The position numbers were made by a program, and so were the translations under genes. A stretch of 64,000 nt of DNA from Ulota crispa (Eukaryota; Streptophyta; Bryopsida; Orthotrichales; Orthotrichaceae): positions 24,018,002 through 24,082,001 of the forward strand of contig OY987242.1 of assembly GCA_963920765.1 (NCBI GenBank). The letters run 5' to 3'. The notes under the pieces are model-generated. The model saw only the letters and a list, made by a program, of their open reading frames with translations, was not told the origin of the DNA and searched no databases. This document shows positions 46,486-56,699 of the stretch, piece by piece. How positions within the stretch are numbered: the first letter of the stretch is position 1; every line of letters begins with the position of its first letter.

Positions 46486-47840
46486 CTCCAATTTCCCAAG
46501 GATGTTTTTCTTGTTTTTGGAAGGCAGTTTTGAAGTTCTTGAATTGTCCCTATAAGATAATTATTAAACATCAAACCAAAATTGTAATAGTTGAATCTTG
46601 AATGCCAAAGCTTCTAGATGGCACTACCCAAAAAAATCCAAAATGGTCATTCAAATTTTAAGATATTTGTAATTGAATGATGATGAGTGTAGAATTCTTT
46701 GCTTTTTTGGAGCTGCCTAAAACTTCTAATGCAAATTGGTAACTTTTGGATACAAAACTAAAAAACAACCACTTAGGATGCTACAATGTTTTTTGTTGTT
46801 ACTTCAAAACTAATGGCCCCCCTTCCAAACTCATGACCACAATTTCACAAACGAGCTTGCAATGCAACTATCAAAGCGCAACCCTCTAATACAAAGAATT
46901 TTTTAGCTTTAGTTATTGACCAATAATCATTGTGAATGAAGCAAAACTCAACAATGAATGAATTCCAATTTGTATAACAAAATCACTCCAAGTGAAATTA
47001 GTCCAAAATCACTTTTAGATTTTGTTAGATGTCAAAATTTCAATAGAAAGGCCCTTGTTGCCCAAAGGAGTGTCAAAGGGAAATCTTCAACTTTTGCTCA
47101 ACTTGATACTCGTTTTTTCAATGTGGCAACTTCTCATAGGCTCTATGACACTATTCACAACACTTTTCATGACAAAAAATGTATGCTTGCGGTTAACCCC
47201 TAAAAGACCAGGCCCTTTTCTATGTGAAAAACATTGAAAATTGCCTCTTTTGGGGATGAAAGGAATGGTGATTTTTTTTTTGAAATCTAATTGTAAGATC
47301 TTGCTCTAGACAGTATGAGGTACTTGGGAAAAAAATGAGCTTACTCCAAATGAAAAGGAGTGAGATATTTACATGTGAAGTGAAGATAAAAGTTATTTAT
47401 TGTATCACTCGAGATTTTAGAAGCTGTTGACCATTCTTATATCAAAAAATTTGCTCTACGCAAAATTGAGGTTTTTTTTCCCATGTAGAAGACCAAGTTA
47501 GGTATTGTGTGGGAGAATTTTCAAATCAATTGGAACTATACAACACATGGGAATAAATAGTAAGTAAAAAGAAGTAGAGAATGAGTCAGATCACTAAATT
47601 GTTAAGAATTTAATTATTAAAACAAAAATGCAAATCCCAAATGTTATAATGTTGTGATAAACAATCTACATCCTTTGGTTTTGTTTTTTTTCCAATATGT
47701 TGGAAATTGAGTAATATAAAGGACTTCAAAGTTTATTTTTGAGTAGAGAATCTAGAATTGCCCACAAACAAAAACTCTTCATAACTTTCATCTCATTTAT
47801 CAAAATTGAATGATTGAAAGCTCCCCACATCTATATAAGT

Positions 47841-48873
47841 TTAACCCTTTAAGGACCACGCGACCATATTTTGGTCACTGGGAGTGGTTTTTGGCATGTA
47901 GGTTGAAATTGCTCAAAAATTTGAAATTTGGTCTTGAAGTATGCATGTGATCACAAGTATTTTGCGCCCATCTAAAAAAATAACAATGCAATTGGGTATG
48001 TGAGTTGACAAATAATGATGTTTATATGGCATGGCTTCAAAATTAATCCATTTTTTGTCAAAGATGGATCAAAGCAACAACACAATACATCAAACATCCA
48101 AGAAGAATGTCAAATTTCAATTGCACAATTCTAAAAAAATTCAAATTGCTTAAGAAATATGCTTGTATTGTTTTCCTATACGGTAGTAGTATAATTGTAG
48201 TATTTGAAGATCTACTAAAACGGTGTAGTCATTTTGGCTTTAAAATATGTCATCCTACATTTAAGGCCAATTCTTGATTACTTTCACTGATCGGATTTTC
48301 CATGACAATTATCAAATTTCTTGTAGAATTGTTTTAGGGTAGCAAAGAAAATGGGATTTTTTACCCTTTTTGTCCACTTAGCACCTTGTGATTGCTATTT
48401 TTGTCTATTTTGTGTGAAACTAGTCTTGTTGGAAAGGTGGGAAACCTTGCTTTTTAGAAATGTAAGGCTCTTTTCAATCAAAGCCTACATGAAGCAGTAA
48501 CATTCAAAACCACACAAGCATGAAACACTATAGATTTTTTGCATACAGCTCGCTCAATCATTATAATGTTTTACCTCCAACGGTAGATCTAGCTAAAATT
48601 TTGGTGCTTTAAAGTGAACAAGGTGTACCTCCCATTTGTATGGTTGGATCACTGAAAATGGGTCCATATTTGAGTTAATTGCACATCTAAGCTTACAACC
48701 CATAACCCCATATTTGATTAATATGGAGTTGTCAGTTATATATGGAGTGTATCTTGATCAACACAAAGTCTAGATACACTCCATATATAACTGACAACTC
48801 CATATTGATCAAATATGGGGTTCCATGTTTCTAGTGGATTTTGTGAAAATGGGTGTGGTCCTTAAAGGGTTAA
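47841..48873. mobile_element. Inner TTAA element, family W (1033 bp)
   Basis: TTAA at 47841-47844 and 48870-48873. Ends CCCTTTAAGGACCACGCG and (complement) CCCTTTAAGGACCACACC. The host sequence rejoins as AAGTTTAAAGAACC, matching uninterrupted P copies, for example near 12105. A 54-bp-arm palindrome lies at 48697-48827. Confidence 0.92.
48697..48827. repeat. Near-perfect palindrome inside the inner TTAA element
   Basis: Arms of about 54 bp, including CAGTTATATATGGAGTGTAT and its complement, separated by a short loop. Confidence 0.85.
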
Positions 48874-49495
48874 AGAACCTATTTCAGATTTTTATTTGCA
48901 AAAAATGAAAATTTTGAAGAAGTTTTTGGCTGCCCAAGGAGCAACATATTCTAGATTTTCATGCATAACTTCTTCCTTAAATGTCGAAATGAAGAAAAAA
49001 TTGCATTCCCACACAGATTTTTGAATTCCTCACCTTCAATAAAAGTTTCAGAAAATCACACAAAGTAGTTTAGCCATAGGTACATGCCCAAAATCCCATT
49101 TGTCCCCCAAAGGGACAACGATCCTTTAGGGGTTAATTGTCCACCAGAAACAATTGGAATAAGATATGAAGGAAATTAAATTTGAAAGGTAAAGCTAACT
49201 GCAGCAAGCAACAATTCCAAAATAAAAACCCAAAAACAATAAAATCTGTGCCTTCAACAGGGTTTCAAAGTTTTCTGAAGTTTTTTGAACACCAAAATCT
49301 GGAGCCTTGGGCATTTAGGGGTTAAAAGCAATAGAGCTGTGAGTAGATAGACCAACGTGGCTCCTGAACCCTAAACCCTAATGCCCAAACACCAAGGTCT
49401 TCACAATTCTACATAGAATTCACGACACTGAACCCCAGTCAAATGTCACAAAAAACCTTAAATCAACATGAATTTGCCTTCTAATTGCACCCTCG

Positions 49496-52400
49496 TCAAT
49501 CATCTTCTTCAGCAGCATCTTCATCCTCAGGGACACCTCGAAGGTACATAACATTGTTACATCTGCAAATACAAGGAAAAGTTCAGAAGGCAGCATCTGG
49601 AAAGACAAAAGTTAAGCCAAAAGAAAAGTAAAAGACTAAAAATTTGAATACCTTCTCGTACTACTGTATATGAAAACAAGGAGCAATATATAGGGGAGAT
49701 TCGCATAGAGGGATATGAAAAAGCTAGACCTGATCAGAACCTCTCCCAAGTTGCCAGTAAATGCCCCATCCACATGCTCCTCAGTGCTTGCTAACTGTCC
49801 CCCACAAAACAAAAGAGCAAATGTTAAGGAGCTCGTAGGATCATTAATCACAATTCATAGCCAAATTTTATGATTACTGTATAATGCACAATGCGTCAAC
49901 AACAAAAGGGTGTCCCTCATAACATTGTATTTGTGAAAACGTCATATATGAATGTGTTGTTTCTGTAAGGCCAGTTAAGTTCGAACATATAGGAAATGTA
50001 TGATTTTAGAATTTAAATAGACTGCTCCAAGCATGCCACTCATCAAAAGCATTTTGCACAACCTAGGGAAACAAGCTCTAGGTTCAATTTGAATTCATTC
50101 AAAAATCATGTGAGAATTGGGAACTGGTAAATTACCTGCAGATTCATATAAGAATCAACTGATACCAAGTACCCTGTTTTCCAGGAATCCAATCAAAATG
50201 ATCCTCATCAGTACAATGGCGAAACCCCAAACCACTCATGCATGTAAGTTAGAGGTACCTAATTGCAACAAAGACCTATGAATAAACCCTAAAATCTTGA
50301 ACAATGAGAAATCACTGATTTTCAGAATAAAGACCATTGAGAACCTGTATTAGTTAGTTTCTGACTATCCCTTATAGCTTTCGCATATAGTATATCTGAA
50401 CAAGACGTGGTCAACTATAATGCTCTCAGAATTGCTTAACATGATCAATGAAGTTTCTATCATTCTCATAAGAACTAAGCTCAGAACCTTGCTCAAACCA
50501 TAAGATCCAAACATCTGTGCAATTACGGTTTAAGGAGAGTTAAAGGGGACATAGTAAACTACAACTTTTGCACATAGTATATCAGAATAAGACGTGATCA
50601 ACTAGAATGCTCTTAAAATTGCTTTAATAAAATCAATGAAATTATTTTCATTCTAATAAGAACTACGCTCAGCACCTCGCTCAAATCATAAAATCCTAAC
50701 ATCTGTGCAATTAGGGTTTAAGGAGAGTTAAAGGGAACACAGTAAATTACAACTTTTGCATATAGTATATCTGAATAAGACGTGGTCAATTCGTATGCTC
50801 TTTAGATTTACTTAAATAAAATCAAAGGAAAATATCAAAAATAGGCCTGACTATTGGCCGTATTTCAAAAACAGTGTTCACAATTCAGAAATATCGAAAA
50901 TAGGCCTCATCTAGATCCTGAGTTTTTGTGGTTGATTTTCTTCAATTCCCAAATTCCCGAATCAATTTATGAAGGAACTTTTTCCGTTATTTTCTCTATT
51001 ACATATTATAAATATTGAATTATTAGATTTTCAACCGACTTTCAGCCAATGTTTACAAATCACAAACGGATTTTTCCCATTTCAATCGGCTAGCTTTGAA
51101 CTAGCTTTTGGTTCTTCCTAGACTGCCTCATCATATATAAAAAGTAGGTCCCTTGCAACTAAGGTGACCAAAATTTTGTGCATGTTTATTTATAGGAATT
51201 GATATGAGCACACCCGGGTTTGATATTTGCACACAAGGAGAGGGGTGAATTTTAGATATTTACCATCAACAAGCTGAATATGGAAATTTCAAATTCAAAT
51301 TTGGATTTCAAGACCTTGATTTAGTTCAGAACCACAATGGAGGTTACAATTGAACCACGCCCAATGGAAAAGCTTAGCTAGGGGGCACATTATTGCTTTT
51401 ACCTTTGTTTGTAAAAAAAGTTAAGCTTTTCCATTGGGCGTAGTTCAATTGTAACCTCCATTGTGGTTCTAAACTAAATCAAGGTCTCGAAATCCAAATT
51501 TGAATTTGAAATTTCCCATATTCAGCTTGTTGATGGTAAATATCTAAAATTCACCCCTCTCCTTGTGTGCAAATATCAAACCCCGGATGTGCTCATATCA
51601 ATTCTTATAAATAAACATGCACAAAATTTTGGTCACCTTAGTTGCAAGGGGCCTACTTTTTGTATGATGAGGCAGTCCAGGAAGAACCAAAAGCTAGCTC
51701 AAAGCTAGCCGATTGAAATGGGAAAAATCCGTTTGTGATTAGCTAGCCGATTGAAATGGGAAAAATCCGTTTGTGATTTGTAAACATTGGCTGAAAGTCG
51801 GTTGAAAATCTAATAATTCAATATTTATAATATGAGAAAATAACGGAAAAAGTTCATTCGGGAATTGAAGAAAATCAACCACAAAAACTCAGAACTGGGA
51901 TGAGGCCTATTTTTGATATTTCTGAATTGTGAAGACTGTTTTTGAAATACGGCCAATTGTCAGGCCTATTTTCGATATTTTCCCTAGAATCAATGAAGTT
52001 TCTATCATTCTAATAACAACTACTTTCACCACCTTGCTCACATTCTAAAACCCTAATATCTGTACAACTAAGGTTTAAGGAGAGTTAAGGGACACAGTAA
52101 ATTACAGATTTTGCTTATAGTATATCTGAATAAGACGTGGTCAATTAAAATGCTCTTAAAGTTTCTTAATATAATCAATGAATTTTCTATCATTCTAATA
52201 AGAACTACGCTCCGCAACTTGCTCACATTATCAAACCCTAATACCTGTACAATTAGGGCTTAAGAAGAGAAAGTGATACATTAAATTACAACTTTTGCAT
52301 ATAGTATATCTGAATAAGACGCGTCAACTGGAATGCTCTCAGAATTGTTTAACACAATCAATGAGGTTTCTATCGTTCTAATAACAACTACATTCAGCAC

Positions 52401-52840
52401 CTTGCTCACATTATCAAACCCTAATTTCTGTGCCATTAGGGTTTAAGGAAAGTTAAAAGAGGATACAGCAAATTTTTCCAGTATCAATCTCTCGCAACGG
52501 CTCCGAAATGCAAAAGAATAAAAGAAGAAAGAAGAAAGAAGAAAGACAACGTACCTTTGTACTCCATGCCCCACTTCAGTTTCACGATCACAGGCTTTCC
52601 TGTCAAGTCGTTGAGAAAAGGCTTGGGATTCACCGGAACAGTCTACACGAGGGCTCGGCAACAAACAAAAATCCAAGTCAGTCAGATTCTTCGCAATCGG
52701 AAACGAATACAAAACAAGACGGGCTTGAAAGAAGCACAACTTCGACAATGAAGACCGAAAGAGTTCAAATTCTCGAGCAAAACCGAGCGAGGAAAAAGAC
52801 GCACTAAAAGAAGAGAGAGAGATGGATGGCTCACCGCCAT
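49496..52840 (-). CDS. SmF: Small nuclear ribonucleoprotein F, copy 2
   Basis: Five exons: 52835-52840, 52555-52642, 50136-50173, 49730-49794 and 49496-49562, with the same lengths and phases as copy 1. The 87-residue translation is identical to copy 1, although codons differ (for example TTA for CTA at the start of exon 4, CTC for CTT, CGA for AGA and GAT for GAC in the 3' exons). All substitutions I find are synonymous, which suggests that both genes are under constraint or that conversion acts on them. Intron 2 (50174-52554, 2381 bp) is swollen by three extra copies of a 185-bp repeat and a 1159-bp hairpin element; its splice sites remain canonical. Intron 3 is about 190 bp shorter than in copy 1. 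Confidence 0.96.
50384..52480. repeat. Five 185-bp tandem repeats in SmF copy 2 intron 2, one split by a transposon
   Basis: Units start near 50384, 50571, 50759, 52114 and 52298 with CATATAGTATATCTGAATAA. The third is interrupted at 50826-51984. The intron of copy 1 has two units. Confidence 0.9.
50826..51984. mobile_element. Giant hairpin element, 9-bp duplication (1159 bp)
   Basis: The whole element is an inverted repeat, with ends AGGAAAATATCAAAAATAGG and (complement) GGGAAAATATCGAAAATAGG. Flanks TAAAATCAA (50817-50825) and TAGAATCAA (51985-51993) match at 8 of 9 positions, and the neighbouring repeat units show the empty-site sequence. Each arm is more than 500 bp. Mutator-like by duplication length. 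Confidence 0.93.
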
Positions 52841-53086
52841 GAGGAATGATTCGAAGTTGAAAGAGGGAAGTCGCGTTTGTTGATGAAGATGTCGAAGACG
52901 AAGTGCAGTGCTGGAAATCCAGTGCAGCCTTTATACGTTAGTTTCCTCAAGAAGAACGCTGCAGGCTACGATGAAGAGGGTTGCGAAGTGAGAAAAGGGT
53001 CCTAGAAGTGTGAAAAGGGTTCCAGAGGTGTGAAAAGGGTTCCACTAGTGTGAAAAGGATTTTACGATCAGTTCTTCTAAGCCTAA

Positions 53087-53392
53087 GGGCATCTCCACAA
53101 CTTCCTGAAAATTTTCCATCTGGTTTGGTGAGGTCTGGAGGCTCTCAATCTTCACCCATGCTCTTTGAAAGGTGGCCTTACACAAACACACCTCATAAAT
53201 AAGCAGTTGACCACTTATTTAGGAAAGTAGAGAATAAAACTCACTAAACTTAAGATGAATAGTGCATGAATAGTGGCTTGGAGAGTGGCTTGCTAGACTC
53301 GCCAAATAAGAGAGTTTAAGAGGGGCATGAGAGGGGCTTGGTTACTTTTCATCCACTTTGAGCGAGCCAGAGCCACCGGTGGAAATGCTCTA
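53087..53392. mobile_element. MITE flanked by AAGCCTAA (8 bp; hAT-like)
   Basis: Left end GGGCATCTCCAC and right end GTGGAAATGCTCTA are inverted. AAGCCTAA at 53079-53086 and 53393-53400. Copy 1 of the duplication lacks it (near 21900). An 8-bp duplication fits hAT. A related pair of ends is at 55421-55862. Confidence 0.82.
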
Positions 53393-53427
53393 AAGCCTAA
53401 AACCCCAAGTACTTCCTTACCCTCTAA

Positions 53428-53752
53428 AGGTAAGAGGCTCATAAACCAACCATCTAAGGGCTGAAACTAAATTTTGGGGAGGTAGAACTTCTTGAAATAT
53501 TTTTCAATAAAATTTCATTGAATGACAAGAAGAATTGACATCTAATCCAAGTTGTTTCATATTTTTTGGAGTTTTGTAGAATTAGTTATGAAATTTTGAA
53601 GCTGAAGTGGCATTAGGCTCTAAAACCGTTCACCTCCTCAAATGTACACCTTGTGTATATTTTAGAAATCAATGAAAAAAAGCATGTACATAGTGAGCAC
53701 ATTTTGGAGGGTAGCAATTTTAGAGCATGGATGATTTTCTAGCCTCTTACCT
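53428..53752. mobile_element. MITE of the AGGTAAGAGGC-ended family flanked by TAA
   Basis: TAA at 53425-53427 and 53753-53755 bounds ends AGGTAAGAGGC and GCCTCTTACCT. A TAA duplication would fit PIF/Harbinger, but other copies are not clear. It abuts the next TTAA element. Confidence 0.7.
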
Positions 53753-54691
53753 TAACCCCTAAAAGACTATTGTCCCTTTGTGGGACAATTGGAATTTTGG
53801 GCATGTACCTATGGCTAAACTACTTTGTGTAGTTTTTTGAAACTTTTACGGAAGATGGGGAATTCAAAGATCTATATGGGCATCTAATTTTTTCCCTCAT
53901 TTTGACATTTGACAAAGAAGTCATGCAAATTTTTTTGCTGTCTAAGGGTGGGAGGGCAATTTGGGTAGCCCAAAAACTTCTTTAAAATTTGTATTTCTTT
54001 AAATAAAAATCTGAAATTGGTTCTTTAGATTTTTTTATACGTAGGGAGCTTTGAATCATTCCGTTTCAATCAATGAGATGAAAGTTATGAGATGTTTTAG
54101 TTTGTGGGCATTTACAAATCCTATACTCTAAAATACACTTTGAAGTTCTATATTTTCCACAGTTTTCAATATTTTGGAAAAAAAACTAAACTTCAAGAAC
54201 TAGATTGTTTATTACAACATTATAACCATTGCAATTTGCGTTTTTCATTTCAATAATTAAATTCTTAACAATTTAGTGATTTGACTCATTCTCTACTTCA
54301 TCTTGCTTACTATTTTTTTCCCATGTGTTGTATAGTTCCAATTGATGTGAAAATCCTCCCACACATGCCTAACTTGATCTTCTACATGGAAAAAATAAAC
54401 CTCAACTTTGTGTAGAGCATTTTTTTTTTCCTGTCAGAGTGGTCAAAAGCTTCAAATTTTTTTGGATAGCACGGAATTACTATTTTTTTTTCACTTCAGA
54501 TTTAAATATCTCCCTCCTCTTCATCTAAAATGACTTGATTTTTTTTCCCACAAGTACCTCTTCTATTTTAAGGCAAGATCCTATGGTTGGACCCAAAAAA
54601 GAAAAATAAACCTACCTTCTTACTCATCCCCTAGAAGTGGTAGTTTTCAATGATTTTGACAAAAAAAAGGGCTTGGTCCTTTACGGGCTAA
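53752..54691 (+). mobile_element. TTAA element, family P, full length (940 bp)
   Basis: TTAA at 53752-53755; the right flank is CTAA (54688-54691). Starts CCCCTAAAAGACTATTGTCC and ends CTTGGTCCTTTACGGG. It serves as a reference copy for the family. Its left TTAA was provided by the end of the preceding MITE. Confidence 0.87.
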
Positions 54692-54733
54692 AGTCTAAAC
54701 TGGACATACCTATTTTGTGAGCATAAAAAATTA

Positions 54734-55110
54734 GGGTCTTGATACTGCCACCCCCATTTTTGGTACTGCCACCCTCCTCTTTTACATCATTGTTTCGTTT
54801 TTAGTGGTTTTTGGGGACAACTTTTTTTTTTGAATTTAGAATTAAGTATGTATCACACCAAGTGATTTTTTGGTGGTGTTTTTCAAAATGATAAACGGTA
54901 ATCAAAATTTTTGATAATAAAATACAACACTCTATTATCTTTTCTTATCAAAAAATTAGATTCTTGTTTATCATTTTGAAAAACACCACCAAAAAATCAC
55001 TTGGTTTGATACATATTTAATTTAAAATTCAAAATTTTAAAAAAAAAATCCCCAAAAACCATTAAAAACTAAACAATGATGTAGAAAAGGGGGTGGCAAT
55101 ATCAAGACCC
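54734..55110. mobile_element. Hairpin MITE, GGGTCTTGATA ends, 9-bp duplication (377 bp)
   Basis: Starts GGGTCTTGATACTGCCACC and ends GGTGGCAATATCAAGACCC. Flanks AAAAAATTA (54725-54733) and AAAAAATAA (55111-55119) match at 8 of 9 positions. Confidence 0.85.
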
Positions 55111-55420
55111 AAAAAATAAGTCATGAGCAGTGAGCGAAGATTTTTGTGAGCAAGAAATAATTTTGAGCTCTAAATCAATGGGAAAACTAAGAAAACAACA
55201 AGTTTTTCAAGAGATAAAAATTTCAAATGCATAAATATATGACCCTATGCACATGGTAAAAGGTGATTTTTTTGTTAATTTTGACAAAAAATCCAAGCTT
55301 GTGGCTCACTGCTTATGGATGTCGGCTCATGGTATAGCATTCTATCCTCTAAACTTGTCTTTTTGATTTGAAGTTTTGCAAAGATACTTTGTGAGTAATA
55401 ATTTGGAAAAATTTGCAAGG

Positions 55421-55862
55421 TAAGAGCATCTCCACTCATACACTCCACACGGACAAAGGTAGGTCCTAGGCTCAGCCAGCGTGCATAAGGAGGTCCTTTG
55501 GAGATCCCACATGGAAAGTTTTGCCAAGTCTCGCCATATTTGTTGTCCAAGACACCAAGTTCCAATGCAATCTCTAAATTACAACGCGCTTGATTATTGC
55601 CCCGCTTTTTGCAAGGTAGCCCACTTGACATTATTGCCATGGCTTGATTTGATTTGATTTTATCCGCTTGCATGTATGGAGGAATGGAAATCATTATTTA
55701 GGATCCACTTGTCACATGCGGCTTTACCAATGGCCCTTGGTGTGCTAATTTAAAGAGCAATGATCAAGCTTAGAATTGTAACCACTCCCTTCAAGTTAAT
55801 TAGCACACCTCAAGAGCTGCTTGACGCCCTCCATGTGGAGTGCATGGGTGGAGATGCTCTTA
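55421..55862. mobile_element. MITE with TAAGAGCATCTCCAC ends (442 bp)
   Basis: Starts TAAGAGCATCTCCACTCAT and ends ATGGGTGGAGATGCTCTTA, perfectly inverted. The flanking duplication is not clear. The minus-strand ORF crossing it is not called. Confidence 0.8.
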
Positions 55863-56480
55863 GGCACCTATTAAAAGGTCTTTCTCTAAATAAGATGTTC
55901 CAAGCTTGACAACAAAGATTGAAAGTAAAAAGTACCTCATTTTGGAAAAGGTTTGCAAAAAAAAAATGCCTAGCACAGTGTAGAGGCACCTTCTAAGAGT
56001 ATTTTTGTAAACTTTTGATCAAGCAAGCCTTTTGCAAATAAGTTGCTTGCAAAAACTAGAGGGGCAAGCAAATTTTACAATTTGATGATGATTCTTGAAT
56101 AGAACTTGTGGATTATTGGCTTTTCAAAATTACAATGTATAAATTCGAAATTACAATTTTCCAAGATCCTCTACCACATTAGAAAAATGATTTGTTAATG
56201 ATTCTTGAATGCAATTATTGAATCTCAAAATCTTGAATTTCAATGATTAAGTCATATTTTCTTCTATAGTGTTGCCAACCTTCATAAATAATTTTGAAAC
56301 TCAACATTCATTACTCTTTTTTATACTAGTTACATTATAAATACTAACAAGCGTGGTTGGATGAAATGGTGTGGAATATTCCACACCCATCTTTAGCTAT
56401 GGGGACACGTGGCTAAGTTTGTCAGAGAGTTTATAAAAGAGAGGCTTAGTTCAATGCACATTAGTCAGTGTGGGGAGCTT
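55863..56480. other. AT-rich intergenic stretch
   Basis: No gene or repeat partner is seen. I looked here for missing 3' exons of the LRR gene and found none. Confidence 0.4.
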
Positions 56481-56487
56481 GCAGGGA

Positions 56488-56526
56488 GAAAAAAAAAAAA
56501 AAAAAAAAAACTTTTTTTTTTTTTTT
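56488..56526. repeat. A23-C-T15 homopolymer palindrome
   Basis: A run of about 23 A, one C, then about 15 T. It can fold as a pure A/T hairpin. Length is unreliable in any assembly. Confidence 0.95.
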
Positions 56527-56699
56527 CTTGTCAAGATGAAGTTCATGGATGATACCTGAAGAGAGGGAAAAGCAGCCTCTCTTCAGGCTGCTGAATGTTA
56601 TGAAATGCCAAAAATCAAGTAGGCATGACCTGGAAAATCAGGAATTGTAAGGGCAGCATTTCAGCACAAGCGAGGGTTGTAGAGTGTTTGGCACGTAAC

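Larger units (their letters stand above)
47193..49136 (-). mobile_element. Middle TTAA element, family P, interrupted
   Basis: TTAA at 47193-47196 and 49133-49136. Starts CCCCTAAAAGACCAGG and ends GATCCTTTAGGGG. Without the inner element it is about 915 bp and matches 53752-54691 in reverse. Confidence 0.9.
46149..49325. mobile_element. Outer TTAA element, family V, with nested insertions (3.2 kb)
   Basis: TTAA at 46149-46152 and 49322-49325. The right end (complement) reads CCCCTAAATGCCCAAGG; the left end, once the MITE at 46154-46485 is removed, reads CCTCCAATTTCCCAAGG. Copy 1 is uninterrupted at the corresponding point near 19747 (TTTGAAAGCAATAAAG). An ORF at 46958-47203 lies inside but shows no transposase motif. 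Confidence 0.85.
44312..53425. repeat. Segmental duplication, copy 2 (partner 18296-21920)
   Basis: Collinear with copy 1 once the insertions at 44600-44842, 44908-45704, 46149-49325, 50826-51984 and 53087-53392 and three extra intron-2 repeat units are removed. Confidence 0.9.

Noticed and set aside
46958-47237. ORFs inside the outer TTAA element as a possible transposase
   Set aside because: Only 71-81 codons, no DDE-type motif and no homology that I can recognise.
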